NCBI GenBank assembly: GCA_025996835.1
Contig: BNTU01000127.1
Coordinates: 1 to 8,166, forward strand
Direction of reading: 5' to 3'
From: Bacteroidia bacterium
GTDB taxonomy: Bacteria > Bacteroidota > Bacteroidia > Bacteroidales > Azobacteroidaceae
DNA: 8,166 bases
In this document: piece by piece, positions 1 through 6,948 of the stretch
Numbering within the stretch: position 1 is the first letter of the stretch
Layout: every line of letters begins with the position of its first letter
The notes under the pieces: model-generated
The model's input: the letters and a program-made list of their open reading frames with translations, nothing else
What the model was told of the DNA's origin: nothing
The model's database searches: none
Program-made: the position numbers and the translations under genes

Positions 1-417
1 GGACTATGGCCCCAGGCTGTAACTTTTGATATGCACGTTCCGGAAGGCGCTTTACTCAGCCGTATGAAATTGTGGGGAAGGCAAGGCGATGCCTATTTGT
101 CGGTGGCATACAATGACCGGAGTCCCAGTAAGTTCGAGATATGGGGCAGTATGGACCCCAATCCCGACGGGTCGTGGGATTCATGGACGCTGCTGTTAGA
201 CGGTGAAATAACCAAGCCGTCCGGATCACCTGTCGGTACAAATTCGGACGAGGATATGGAGGCTTGGATTAATGGTAATGATGTTGAATTTCCGTTGGAT
301 ATCCCTTACGTGAGGTATATTCGTTTTATATGCAAGGAAACATGGGGTAAAGTAACAACAATATTTCTTACAACGGAATTGTCCCTGTGGGGGCAAGAAC
401 CATCGGATATACAATAA
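1..417 (+). CDS. C-terminal part of a SusE/F-position surface protein with an F5/8 type C-like (DUF5000) domain
   Basis: The frame is open from the first base, so the gene starts before the window; 138 residues and a TAA stop are visible. The segment looks like the discoidin-like C-terminal domain (DUF5000) of proteins encoded just after SusC/SusD pairs in Bacteroidota. Visible features are the phrase LWPQAVTFDM, a predicted all-beta pattern, a tract WGSMDPNPDGSWDSW in which a Trp-rich loop follows FEIWGS, and a closing LSLWGQEP strand. Proteins of this kind sit on the cell surface and are thought to bind glycan, though no ligand can be read from the sequence. The next gene starts 32 bases later and has another F5/8-type-C domain, so the two probably act on the same polymer. 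The family call is from remembered similarity; the N-terminal domains and any lipoprotein signal lie outside the window. Confidence 0.75.
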   Translation, partial: GLWPQAVTFDMHVPEGALLSRMKLWGRQGDAYLSVAYNDRSPSKFEIWGSMDPNPDGSWDSWTLLLDGEITKPSGSPVGTNSDEDMEAWINGNDVEFPLDIPYVRYIRFICKETWGKVTTIFLTTELSLWGQEPSDIQ

Positions 418-449
418 ATTAATGTTTTAATAGTTTATAATAAAAAAAT

Positions 450-1550
450 ATGAAAGCGATGAAAAAAATAGTAAAAAAGATGAAATGGTACATGGTAGTA
501 GCAGTATGTGGTGTCTTGTTTACACATTGTACCCAATCCGACGAGTATATGAAATATATGCCCGATGGCGAAATTATTTATCCGCAAAAAGCGGCTTCAG
601 TGAAAACCAGCCCGGGGAAAAACAGGATTCAATTGGAATGGGTAATCACAGACCCCAAAGTAACCCGGTGCAGAGTATTTTACGAACAGAGCGGCATTCA
701 AAAAGACACTCTCGTGCCGGTAAGTAAAGAGAATAGCAACATTAGCGTGGTCATCCCCAATCTGGAAGAAACCACATGCAGGTTCAAAATTGTAACTTAT
801 GACGATTTCGACCACACTTCTATCCCCGTTGAAGTGGACGAACTGTCTTACGGTGCACAATATGAACGCACACTGTTGAATCGCTCATTACAGAGTTTTA
901 CGATGAATGATATCAGTAACGAACTTACACTCGAATGGTATGCTGCAATTGATGATACCGAAACAGGCATAGAACTGACTTATAATGATATCAATGGACT
1001 TGCCCAAACCTTGCCTTTTGCCGCTTCGGAAACGTCCATTGTCTTACCTGATTTCCAGTTGGGTGAACCGTTGTATATCAGCACTGCGTACAAACCTGTG
1101 CCCACATCCATTGATGTTTTTTCAACAGCCCCGACAAAGGTCGACTTGGTAAAAACAGTAAATGTCGCTTTGAATAAACCCGTTACACAGAGCGATGATT
1201 CCGGACCCGACTTTACCGGAAGCAAAACAGTTGACGGTAATACTACCGGCACAAGGTGGGTTTCAGTTGCGACCGACGACGAACATTGGATTGAGATTGA
1301 TTTGCTGGATAACTATACCATCTCTGCACTCAGATTGCATCGCCAATATGGATCGCCGATGTGGAGATTTCAAGCCTGGGTTGATGGCGACTGGGAAACT
1401 GTACTGTCGTATGACGATAATATCGATGTTCCATTTTACGAGGAGTTTGAGCCCGTAACAACCAACAAGGTCAGGTGGTATCTGCCGCCATACACGGATA
1501 ACAGGGTACGCCTGTGGGAGATAGAAGTGTGGAGTACTATCGTATATTAA
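450..1550 (+). CDS. DUF4998 lipoprotein with C-terminal F5/8 type C domain
   Basis: A 366-residue surface lipoprotein of a glycan-utilisation locus. The N-terminus is basic (MKAMKKIVKKMKW), followed by a short hydrophobic stretch and a lipobox-like LFTHC with the acceptor at Cys27. The residues after it, TQSDEY, are polar and acidic, as in signals that send Bacteroidota lipoproteins to the outer face. Residues about 28-140 match the DUF4998 pattern, with a C-x-x-x-DEYMKY start, a GKNRIQLEWVITDPKVTRCRVFY strand set and an NLEE...F-I-TYDD segment. A second beta module covers about 141-232. Residues about 236-366 form an F5/8 type C (galactose-binding-like) domain, with VALNKPVTQS, VDGNTTGTRW, HWIEIDL and the final VRLWEIEVW. 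The start chosen is the first ATG after an A-rich leader; ATGs at codons 4 and 11 are alternatives. No promoter is seen in the 32-base gap, so it is probably cotranscribed with the gene before it. The stop lies only 8 bases before the oxidoreductase start. The ligand is unknown. Confidence 0.85.
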   Translation: MKAMKKIVKKMKWYMVVAVCGVLFTHCTQSDEYMKYMPDGEIIYPQKAASVKTSPGKNRIQLEWVITDPKVTRCRVFYEQSGIQKDTLVPVSKENSNISVVIPNLEETTCRFKIVTYDDFDHTSIPVEVDELSYGAQYERTLLNRSLQSFTMNDISNELTLEWYAAIDDTETGIELTYNDINGLAQTLPFAASETSIVLPDFQLGEPLYISTAYKPVPTSIDVFSTAPTKVDLVKTVNVALNKPVTQSDDSGPDFTGSKTVDGNTTGTRWVSVATDDEHWIEIDLLDNYTISALRLHRQYGSPMWRFQAWVDGDWETVLSYDDNIDVPFYEEFEPVTTNKVRWYLPPYTDNRVRLWEIEVWSTIVY

Positions 1551-1558
1551 TTTTCATT

Positions 1559-2671
1559 ATGACAAACAGACGTAATTTTTTAAAACAAGTCTCAGCAGCG
1601 GGTTTAGCCGGTTTCATTCCGAGTGTTGCTTTTTCGGCAACGGCGTTAAACAATACCGGCTTTGCCGCTCCGGTTGCAACACCAAGGATAAAAATCGCGC
1701 AAATCGGCACCGGACACCTGCACGCCTACAAAATAGGCACACTTCGCAAGTTGACCGACCTGTTCGAAGTCGTTGCTGTTGCCGATGACGACCCGAAGCA
1801 GCGTGAAAAAAACGAAAACAAGGGATTGTATAAAGATTTACCCTGGATGTCCACCAAAGAACTGTTGGCGATTCCCGGTCTTCAAGCCGTTGCCGTGGAA
1901 ACCGAAGAGCATGAACCGCTTCCTTATGCACTCCGTTGTGTTCAAGCGGGAAAACATGTTCAGTTAGATAAACCGGCAGGTGAGTCATTAGCGGATTTCA
2001 AACGGATATTGAACATTGCCGAGTCCAAAAATCTCACCTTCCACATGGGGTATATGTTTCGAAACAATCCGGCGATGCAGTTTTGCATCAAAGCAGTCAA
2101 AGACGGGCTGTTGGGCGAAGTGTATGACATCGACGCTGCAATGAATCGCTTCGACAATCAATCGTTCCGCGACATTATGAAAACGTTCAAAGGCGGAACG
2201 CCATTTATCTTTACCTGTCACTTGATAGATTTGGTCGTAACGATGATGGGCAAACCGGAGAAGATTCATCCGTACCTCCGAAAAACCCGGCAAGACGGCG
2301 TCATCGACAATTCGGTGACCGTGTTTGAATATCCCAACGGCGGAATTGCAACGATGCGTAGCTGTCTCAACGAAGTCAATGCGAGCCAACACCGCTATAT
2401 AACGGTTCGCGGCTCGAAGGGAATGATTACGATTTGCCCGCTCGAAGTCAAGGGCGAAATGTCAGGTGGCACGCTGTATCTCACCTTGGCAGAAGCGACC
2501 GGAGATTTCAAAAAGGGCGAACAAATCGTAGAAATGCCACCGCTCAAAGCCCGATACGAAGACCAGTGGATTGAGTTCGCCGACATTATCAACGGTAAAA
2601 TGAAGAATCCCTACACTTACGAGCACGAATACATCGTTCAGGAGTGCCTGCTTAAGGCGTGTAAAATGTAA
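1559..2671 (+). CDS. Tat-exported Gfo/Idh/MocA family oxidoreductase
   Basis: A 370-residue NAD(P)-dependent dehydrogenase, probably acting on a sugar in the periplasm. Residues 1-26 form a twin-arginine signal (TNRRNFLKQ, a short hydrophobic stretch, then PSVAFSA). The Rossmann fold starts near residue 44, with the dinucleotide loop G50-T51-G52-H53 and VVAVADDDP at the end of the second strand. The family's catalytic-lysine motif appears as DKP (K138) and is followed by GYMFRNNP. The C-terminal half has C220-H221-x-x-D224, the usual position of the active-site His/Asp. ATG 1559 is preferred over an in-frame ATG at 1514, because 1514 lies inside the previous gene and would put 15 extra residues before the Tat motif. 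The gap to the upstream stop is 8 bases, which suggests coupling. Relatives in Bacteroidota include sugar C3-oxidising enzymes and NAD-dependent glycosidases such as GH109. Which reaction applies here is not visible. Confidence 0.88.
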   Translation: MTNRRNFLKQVSAAGLAGFIPSVAFSATALNNTGFAAPVATPRIKIAQIGTGHLHAYKIGTLRKLTDLFEVVAVADDDPKQREKNENKGLYKDLPWMSTKELLAIPGLQAVAVETEEHEPLPYALRCVQAGKHVQLDKPAGESLADFKRILNIAESKNLTFHMGYMFRNNPAMQFCIKAVKDGLLGEVYDIDAAMNRFDNQSFRDIMKTFKGGTPFIFTCHLIDLVVTMMGKPEKIHPYLRKTRQDGVIDNSVTVFEYPNGGIATMRSCLNEVNASQHRYITVRGSKGMITICPLEVKGEMSGGTLYLTLAEATGDFKKGEQIVEMPPLKARYEDQWIEFADIINGKMKNPYTYEHEYIVQECLLKACKM

Positions 2672-2677
2672 AAACAA

Positions 2678-3715
2678 ATGAAAGAAATGAATATCTCATC
2701 TCCCATGACACGCCGCCGGTATCTCGCTCTGACAGCCGCAGCAGCCGTAAGCACGGCTCTCGGCACTTTTCCCCTTAATGCCGCAGAACGGAAAAAGCCA
2801 CTCATCCCAAAACGGGTGTTGGGGCGAACGGGCGTGGAAGTACCCATCCTCGGCTTCGGCACCTTCCCTCTCAGTGTCCACTACAGAAATCGTGACGACG
2901 AAGCCGTGCAAATGCTCCAACACGGGATAGACCTTGGCATTACCTATATCGACACGGCTACCTCCTACGGTGCAGGCTGGGCACAGAGCATGGTCGGGCG
3001 GGCTATCAAAAATCGCCGCAAGGAAGTTTTCGTCGCCACGAAAATCTACGGCACCTTTACCTACGACGAAATCATGCGTAACTTGGAGGGGACGCTGGAA
3101 CGCCTCCAGACAGACTACATTGACCTGCTCTACATCCACAAATTGCAGTCCGTTGAGGAAGCCGACGCCTTCGGTAAAAAAGGCGCCATCCTCGACACCT
3201 ACTACAAATTGCGCGAGCAAAAGGTGGCACGTTTCATCGGCGTTTCGGCACACGGCGACCCGATACCCGTAACGCTGTTTATTGAGCGCCACGACCTCGA
3301 CTGCGTGCTTCTCGCACTCAATGCCGCGATGCAAGGGGTGGTGTATGACACCGGCATCAACAGTTTCAAAAACGACCCGACAAGTCGCCCCTCTTTCGAG
3401 ACCATCGCGCTACCGGCGGCGTTAAAGAAGAACATGGGTATCTTGGCAATGAAAGTGTCCGCGCAGGGTCAGTTGATAGGAAGTGCCCCTGAAAAAGCCG
3501 ACATACACACCCTCCTGCGTTATGCGTGGAGTTTGCCCATCACGTCCTCAATGGTTGGCATGACCAGCATCGCGGAAATAGAGCAAAACGTAGCATGGGC
3601 ATCCGCCTTCCAAGCGATGCCGCCAAACGAAATGCGCGAACTGTCCGACCGCCTCTCCTTTGCAAATAAGCTCGCAATCGACAGTTATTTCGCTAATCAC
3701 AATGACATCTGTTAA
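2678..3715 (+). CDS. Tat-exported aldo/keto reductase, first tandem copy
   Basis: A 345-residue NADP-type aldo/keto reductase in the TIM-barrel family, with an N-terminal twin-arginine signal (TRRRYLALT followed by an Ala-rich stretch to about residue 36). The catalytic tetrad appears complete: Asp92 in YIDTA, Tyr97 in SYG, Lys122 in VATKIYG and His154 in LYIHK. LLALNAAMQ near 210-219 and VGMTSIAEIEQN near 293-304 occupy the positions of the late barrel strands and the cofactor-phosphate loop. It starts 6 bases after the dehydrogenase stop and is followed after 18 bases by a paralogue that is roughly two thirds identical by eye. The first ATG is chosen because the stretch MKEMN before the second possible start (Met10) is kept in both copies. 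Export in folded form with bound cofactor would be expected for a Tat substrate; this is inferred. The substrate is unknown. Confidence 0.88.
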   Translation: MKEMNISSPMTRRRYLALTAAAAVSTALGTFPLNAAERKKPLIPKRVLGRTGVEVPILGFGTFPLSVHYRNRDDEAVQMLQHGIDLGITYIDTATSYGAGWAQSMVGRAIKNRRKEVFVATKIYGTFTYDEIMRNLEGTLERLQTDYIDLLYIHKLQSVEEADAFGKKGAILDTYYKLREQKVARFIGVSAHGDPIPVTLFIERHDLDCVLLALNAAMQGVVYDTGINSFKNDPTSRPSFETIALPAALKKNMGILAMKVSAQGQLIGSAPEKADIHTLLRYAWSLPITSSMVGMTSIAEIEQNVAWASAFQAMPPNEMRELSDRLSFANKLAIDSYFANHNDIC

Positions 3716-3733
3716 AAAAAAAATAAAAACAAA

Positions 3734-4777
3734 ATGAAAGAAATGAACATGACTCCCCCAATGACACGCCGCCAGTTTCTCGCTCTGACAACCGCAGCAG
3801 CCGTAGGCGCGACCGTCGGCACCTTTCCCCTCGAAGCTGCACAACGTAAAAAGCTACTTGTCCCAAAGCGGGTTTTGGGACGGACAGGCGTGGAGGTACC
3901 CCTCCTCGGCTTCGGTACCGGCAGCCTCTTCAACAAAGCATTCCAAAATCGGGATGACGAGGCGGTGCAGTTGCTCCACCGCGCCGCCGACCTCGGCATC
4001 ACATGGTTCGACACCGCACACATCTACGGCAACGGCGGCTGGAGTGAATCAATTGTGGGGCAAGTGCTCAAAACGAGGCGCAAGGAAATCTTCGTTACCA
4101 CAAAAATCCGCGGCAACACCTACGACGAAATCATGCGCCAACTCGAACTCTCGCTAAAACGCCTTCAGACCGACTACATAGACCTGCTTCACGTCCACTG
4201 GCTCAGACCGGATGAAGTTGATGTTCTCGGGGAAAAAGGTCACAGCGTCGAAACCTACTACAAGTTGCGTGAGCAGAAAGTGGTGCGGTTCATTGGCGTT
4301 TCGTCGCACGACAACCCGATTCCGGTGACACGCTTCATCGAGCGCTACGATTTTGACTGCGTGCAAGTCGCGCTCAACGCCGCCATGCAAGGTGTTGTAA
4401 TACCGCAAGGTGCTACAGGACCGGCCTGGCGACTCGCGCCCGAAATACCCCCCAGCTTCGAGACCATCACGCTGCCGGTGGCGCAAAAAAAGAACATGGG
4501 CATCATCGGAATGAAGGTGCTTGCTTACGGACATCTGATAGGCAACGCCCCAGACAAAGCCGATGTGCAAACCCTCCTGCGCTATGCGTGGAGCCTGCCC
4601 ATTACCTCCACGATAGTAGGCATGACCAGCCTTGCGGACGTGGAGCAAAACGCCGCGTGGGCATCCGCCTTCCAAGCGATGTCGCCGGACGAAATGCGCG
4701 AACTTTCCAATCGCATCTCCTCAGCAAATAAGGTCGCAATTGACAAATATTTCGCCAATCACAGTGATATGTGCTAA
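3734..4777 (+). CDS. Tat-exported aldo/keto reductase, second tandem copy
   Basis: A 347-residue paralogue of the preceding gene with the same layout. It has a twin-arginine signal (TRRQFLALT, then an Ala-rich segment) and the shared phrase PKRVLGRTGVEVP at the mature start. The tetrad is Asp93 (WFDTA), Tyr98 (IYG), Lys124 (TTKIRG) and His155 (LHVHW). The copies agree closely in the barrel core and C-terminus (RYAWSLPITS, AWASAFQAM) but differ at three loops near the active site: residues about 63-71, the post-His stretch 156-172, and 223-240, where this copy has two more residues (IPQGATGPAWRL against YDTGINSFKNDP). This pattern suggests duplication followed by change of substrate preference. 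Both copies end in a Cys, which was retained after duplication. The gap before it is an A-rich 18 bases with no promoter. The G+C content of the pair is about half (31/60 and 35/60 in two sampled lines), clearly above that of the gene that follows. Confidence 0.88.
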   Translation: MKEMNMTPPMTRRQFLALTTAAAVGATVGTFPLEAAQRKKLLVPKRVLGRTGVEVPLLGFGTGSLFNKAFQNRDDEAVQLLHRAADLGITWFDTAHIYGNGGWSESIVGQVLKTRRKEIFVTTKIRGNTYDEIMRQLELSLKRLQTDYIDLLHVHWLRPDEVDVLGEKGHSVETYYKLREQKVVRFIGVSSHDNPIPVTRFIERYDFDCVQVALNAAMQGVVIPQGATGPAWRLAPEIPPSFETITLPVAQKKNMGIIGMKVLAYGHLIGNAPDKADVQTLLRYAWSLPITSTIVGMTSLADVEQNAAWASAFQAMSPDEMRELSNRISSANKVAIDKYFANHSDMC

Positions 4778-4803
4778 GAAATGGCAATTGGAAGCAATAT
4801 ATT

Positions 4804-5313
4804 ATGAATACTAAAAAAGAAGTTCTTTCTACTATTTTTTCACGCAAAAGTGTACGTAATTTTACAGACAAAAAAGTATCTAAGGAAGACCTTGAACTTC
4901 TACTAAAAGCAGGAATGGCGGCACCTTCAGGCAAAGATAGACGACCTTGGGATTTTTTTGTGATTAGTAACAAAGAAATACTGGATAAAATGGCAGAAGA
5001 ACTGCCATTTGCTAAAATGCTTAAAAATGTAAACCATGCTATAATCGTTTGCGGAGATTCCGACAAATCGGATTATTGGTTCCTTGATTGCTCAGCTGCT
5101 ACACAGAATATCCTTCTTGCAGCAGAAGCGATGGGATTGGGCAGCACATGGACTGCCGCCTATCCATATAGAGAACGAATTGAGGTTATAAAGAAAAATA
5201 TCGAAATACAAAAAAATATAACTCCTCTCAATATAATTCCTATAGGATACCCCAAAGGCATAGAAGAACGAAAAGATAAATGGGACCCTTCAAGAGTACA
5301 CTGGGTTGAGTAG
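4804..5313 (+). CDS. Nitroreductase family protein (FMN-dependent, small type)
   Basis: A 169-residue cytoplasmic flavoprotein of the nitroreductase fold; such enzymes usually act as dimers that transfer electrons from NAD(P)H to nitro compounds, quinones or flavins. The FMN-phosphate motif is at residues 14-20 (RKSVRNF) and the second FMN loop at 39-49 (AAPSGKDRRPW). A central helix DCSAATQNILLAAEAMGLGSTW lies near 88-109 and the C-terminal strand is IIPIGYPKG. No signal peptide is present, unlike the three enzymes upstream. The ATG at 4804 is chosen over an in-frame GTG at 4771, which overlaps the previous gene and would add an unconserved-looking leader. The gap of 26 bases has no TAnnTTTG box, so read-through from the aldo/keto reductases is likely. 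Composition is far more AT-rich (21/60 G+C in a sampled line), which suggests a different origin. The substrate cannot be told. Confidence 0.87.
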   Translation: MNTKKEVLSTIFSRKSVRNFTDKKVSKEDLELLLKAGMAAPSGKDRRPWDFFVISNKEILDKMAEELPFAKMLKNVNHAIIVCGDSDKSDYWFLDCSAATQNILLAAEAMGLGSTWTAAYPYRERIEVIKKNIEIQKNITPLNIIPIGYPKGIEERKDKWDPSRVHWVE

Positions 5314-5340
5314 ACTTAATAAATAGCAGGTTAAAGCAAT

Positions 5341-5462
5341 AGGTAGAAAATAGGTAGAAAATAGATAGAAAATAGATAGAAAGTGAGGTATAGGGGAGGT
5401 ATAGGAGAGGTAGAAAAGAGGTAGAAAAGAGGTAGAAAAGAGGTAGAAAAGAGGTAGAAAAT
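5341..5462. repeat. 11-base tandem repeat (minisatellite), about 11 units
   Basis: Eleven head-to-tail units with the consensus AGGTAGAAAAG/T fill most of the 148-base gap between two convergent genes. Units 1-2 (5341-5362) are AGGTAGAAAAT and units 3-4 (5363-5385) carry AGATAG, the fourth being one base longer. Units 5-6 (5386-5407) are the variants AGGTATAGGGG and AGGTATAGGAG. Units 7-10 (5408-5451) are identical AGGTAGAAAAG, and unit 11 (5452-5462) ends in T. That last T pairs with the final base of the stop codon of the minus-strand gene, so the array abuts the gene end. The plus strand is nearly all purine. An in-frame TAG occurs in every frame of the periodic array, so it is not coding. 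No hairpin terminator is seen between the two genes; a role in termination is only a guess. Confidence 0.95.
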
Positions 5463-6820
5463 TACATTACCTGCCATTTCCCATTCTTTTTCTCGCCAAC
5501 TCTCTTAATTAATCCATTTTCTCTAAGAATGTTTACATTACTATACACTGCGGATTTGCTTCGATTCAATGTCGTTTCTATTTCAGACATCGTAATGGAC
5601 GTGTTCTCTCGCATCAAACTCAAGATTGATAGTTGAATTTCTGATAAATCCAATTTTACTTCCTTTTTGGCAGAAATAGGTTTGGTTGGTCGATACAAAA
5701 TCACAGTAAACATTCCTTCTGTTTGGAAAACAGGCTCTTGTAAGTCTGCTTCTTGCATATCTTTTCTCATCCTTGGAATGCCGGACGCAATGCGCTCTAC
5801 CAAGTGCATACGAGTAAATAAATTGAAAATAATAGGGTTACGGGTCATGCTTTTACGTCCAAAATTTTTGGCTACAACAGAGAGTAGTCCGCCCGGATTG
5901 GAAATTTCTACACGGTCGTCAAACATTTCTATCGTGATAACAGCTCCTTGCTCATAATAATCTCTATGAGCCAATGCGTTGATTATAGCCTCTTTAAATA
6001 CCGAAAGTGGAATTTCCCAAACGTCTTTTCTTGGACCCAATCCATCTATTTCGTAAGACACTTGCAATTTGCTTTGCAACCATTCTGATGCTTGCTTATA
6101 CTGTTGAGGTAATGCGCCACCATAAGTTTTGTCGTCAATAATATACACTTTGTCCGTGCCTTTGAAAAGGACACATCTTATTACCACCTGGGGAAATGTT
6201 TCTTCAGGATGATTGGCGAAGAAAAGAAGGCCACCACGCTTTACAATGCCGTTTTCATCATAAATTTGTAAATTTTCAAACACTTGTGCATCGGAAATAT
6301 CTGCACTTAATTTAGACTCCGTTCTAAATTTTTTCAAATTATCTTCGTCAATGCTTTTTAGAAAATCTATTTTAGGACAGGCTATTGTGTCGAAATAGAT
6401 GCGGTCGCTTTGTTGGAAAAAATCTCGAATTTCTTCTACCGTTGTCAATTTCTGGCAGTTTGCTCCTTCACGAGCATAGATAACCCCTGAAAAAATATAG
6501 GGTTTACGGATCCCTGATGGGACTTCTATCACCCAAATTTCTTTTTCGTCAACGATAACAGGATACATTTCTACCTGTAGTGCAGGGGAGATTTCACTTA
6601 TTGAGCCTTGTATGGCGGAACGAGTTTTATTGTTTATTGAAGTTCCTACGATGCGATTGCTATTGTCCACGCCTACAAGTACGTAGCCGCCGTCAGCATT
6701 GGCAAAGCTACAAATTTCTTCAGTTATGTCGCGAACTTTTGAGGGTACGCTACGCTTAAAGTCCACGATGTGTCCCTCGCCAGCTTGAATCAGTGTTTTT
6801 AGTTCTTGAACATTTATCAT
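5462..6820 (-). CDS. AlbA_2/Schlafen-like ATP-binding protein with GHKL ATPase region and C-terminal winged helix
   Basis: A 452-residue protein with no signal peptide, of the widespread class often annotated as ATP-binding protein or putative transcriptional regulator. Residues about 10-130 resemble the AlbA_2 (AAA_4/Schlafen-like) nucleic-acid-binding domain, with VDFKRS at 19-24, FANADGGYVLVGVD at 39-52 and IYAREGANCQK at 114-124. Residues about 272-378 resemble the HATPase_c_4 GHKL fold: N-box-like EAIINALAHRDY (277-288), DRVEISNPGG (302-311) and RIASGIPRM (343-351). Residues about 394-452 read as a winged helix, with ITMSEIETTLNRSKSAVYSNVNILRENGLIKRVG. The length is normal for this class. 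The gene is divergent from the transposase remnant and has its own TACCTTTG box 20 bases upstream. Family members are frequent in accessory DNA, and a DNA-binding or regulatory role is inferred; no target is visible. Confidence 0.88.
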   Translation of the reverse strand: MINVQELKTLIQAGEGHIVDFKRSVPSKVRDITEEICSFANADGGYVLVGVDNSNRIVGTSINNKTRSAIQGSISEISPALQVEMYPVIVDEKEIWVIEVPSGIRKPYIFSGVIYAREGANCQKLTTVEEIRDFFQQSDRIYFDTIACPKIDFLKSIDEDNLKKFRTESKLSADISDAQVFENLQIYDENGIVKRGGLLFFANHPEETFPQVVIRCVLFKGTDKVYIIDDKTYGGALPQQYKQASEWLQSKLQVSYEIDGLGPRKDVWEIPLSVFKEAIINALAHRDYYEQGAVITIEMFDDRVEISNPGGLLSVVAKNFGRKSMTRNPIIFNLFTRMHLVERIASGIPRMRKDMQEADLQEPVFQTEGMFTVILYRPTKPISAKKEVKLDLSEIQLSILSLMRENTSITMSEIETTLNRSKSAVYSNVNILRENGLIKRVGEKKNGKWQVM

Positions 6821-6840
6821 GATTGATGTAATTTTTGGTG

Positions 6841-6848
6841 CAAAGGTA
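6841..6848 (-). promoter_or_regulatory. Bacteroidota -7 promoter box of the AlbA_2/ATPase gene
   Basis: On the minus strand these bases read TACCTTTG, followed by CACC, and match the TAnnTTTG -7 element of the Bacteroidota housekeeping sigma factor. The start codon of the ATPase gene lies 20 bases downstream, which leaves a short leader. A good TTTG at the -33 position is not seen; the region there is AT-rich. The box shares an 8-base word, GGTGCAAA on the plus strand (6837-6844), with a second copy at 6886-6893. Confidence 0.7.
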
Positions 6849-6915
6849 CTAAATATAATTCATTATTTTAATGGTTATTATTTAGGGTGCAAATCAAATT
6901 GTCGCAAAAAACACC

Positions 6916-6923
6916 TAACTTTG
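6916..6923 (+). promoter_or_regulatory. Bacteroidota -7 promoter box of the truncated transposase gene
   Basis: TAACTTTG, followed by CAGC, fits the TAnnTTTG -7 consensus and lies 25 bases before the ATG at 6949. The nearest TTG upstream (6899-6901) is about 14 bases away, short of the usual 19-21, so only the -7 half is convincing. With the minus-strand box at 6841-6848 this makes the 128-base gap a divergent promoter region. Confidence 0.6.
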
Positions 6924-6948
6924 CAGCAAATTTTTAATTTATCACATT

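Noticed and set aside
1514..1558. An in-frame earlier ATG for the Gfo/Idh/MocA gene.
   Set aside because: It lies inside the preceding gene and would place 15 residues, including hydrophobic ones, before the twin-arginine motif; ATG 1559 puts the RR motif at residues 4-5, as in normal Tat signals.
2696..3334. A 212-codon open frame on the minus strand inside the first aldo/keto reductase.
   Set aside because: It lies wholly antisense to a well-supported gene with an intact tetrad, and its product has no recognisable fold. A similar antisense frame (4154-4675) occurs in the paralogue, as expected from shared codon bias.
3713..3733. A-rich run after the first aldo/keto reductase, considered as a terminator or slippage site.
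   Set aside because: No hairpin precedes it, it follows the stop codon, and A-rich leaders before start codons are usual in this group; it is more likely the translation start region of the next gene.
4771..4803. A GTG start for the nitroreductase overlapping the aldo/keto reductase stop.
   Set aside because: The added 11 residues have no family match, and the ATG at 4804 places the FMN motif at the usual distance from the N-terminus.
5341..5462. CRISPR array.
   Set aside because: The units are 11 bases, contiguous and without spacers; it is a simple tandem repeat.
5462..6820. The AlbA_2/GHKL protein as part of an anti-phage defence system.
   Set aside because: Schlafen-like domains occur in defence genes, but here there is no partner nuclease, protease or other effector beside it, and the protein has the ordinary architecture of a common regulator-like family.
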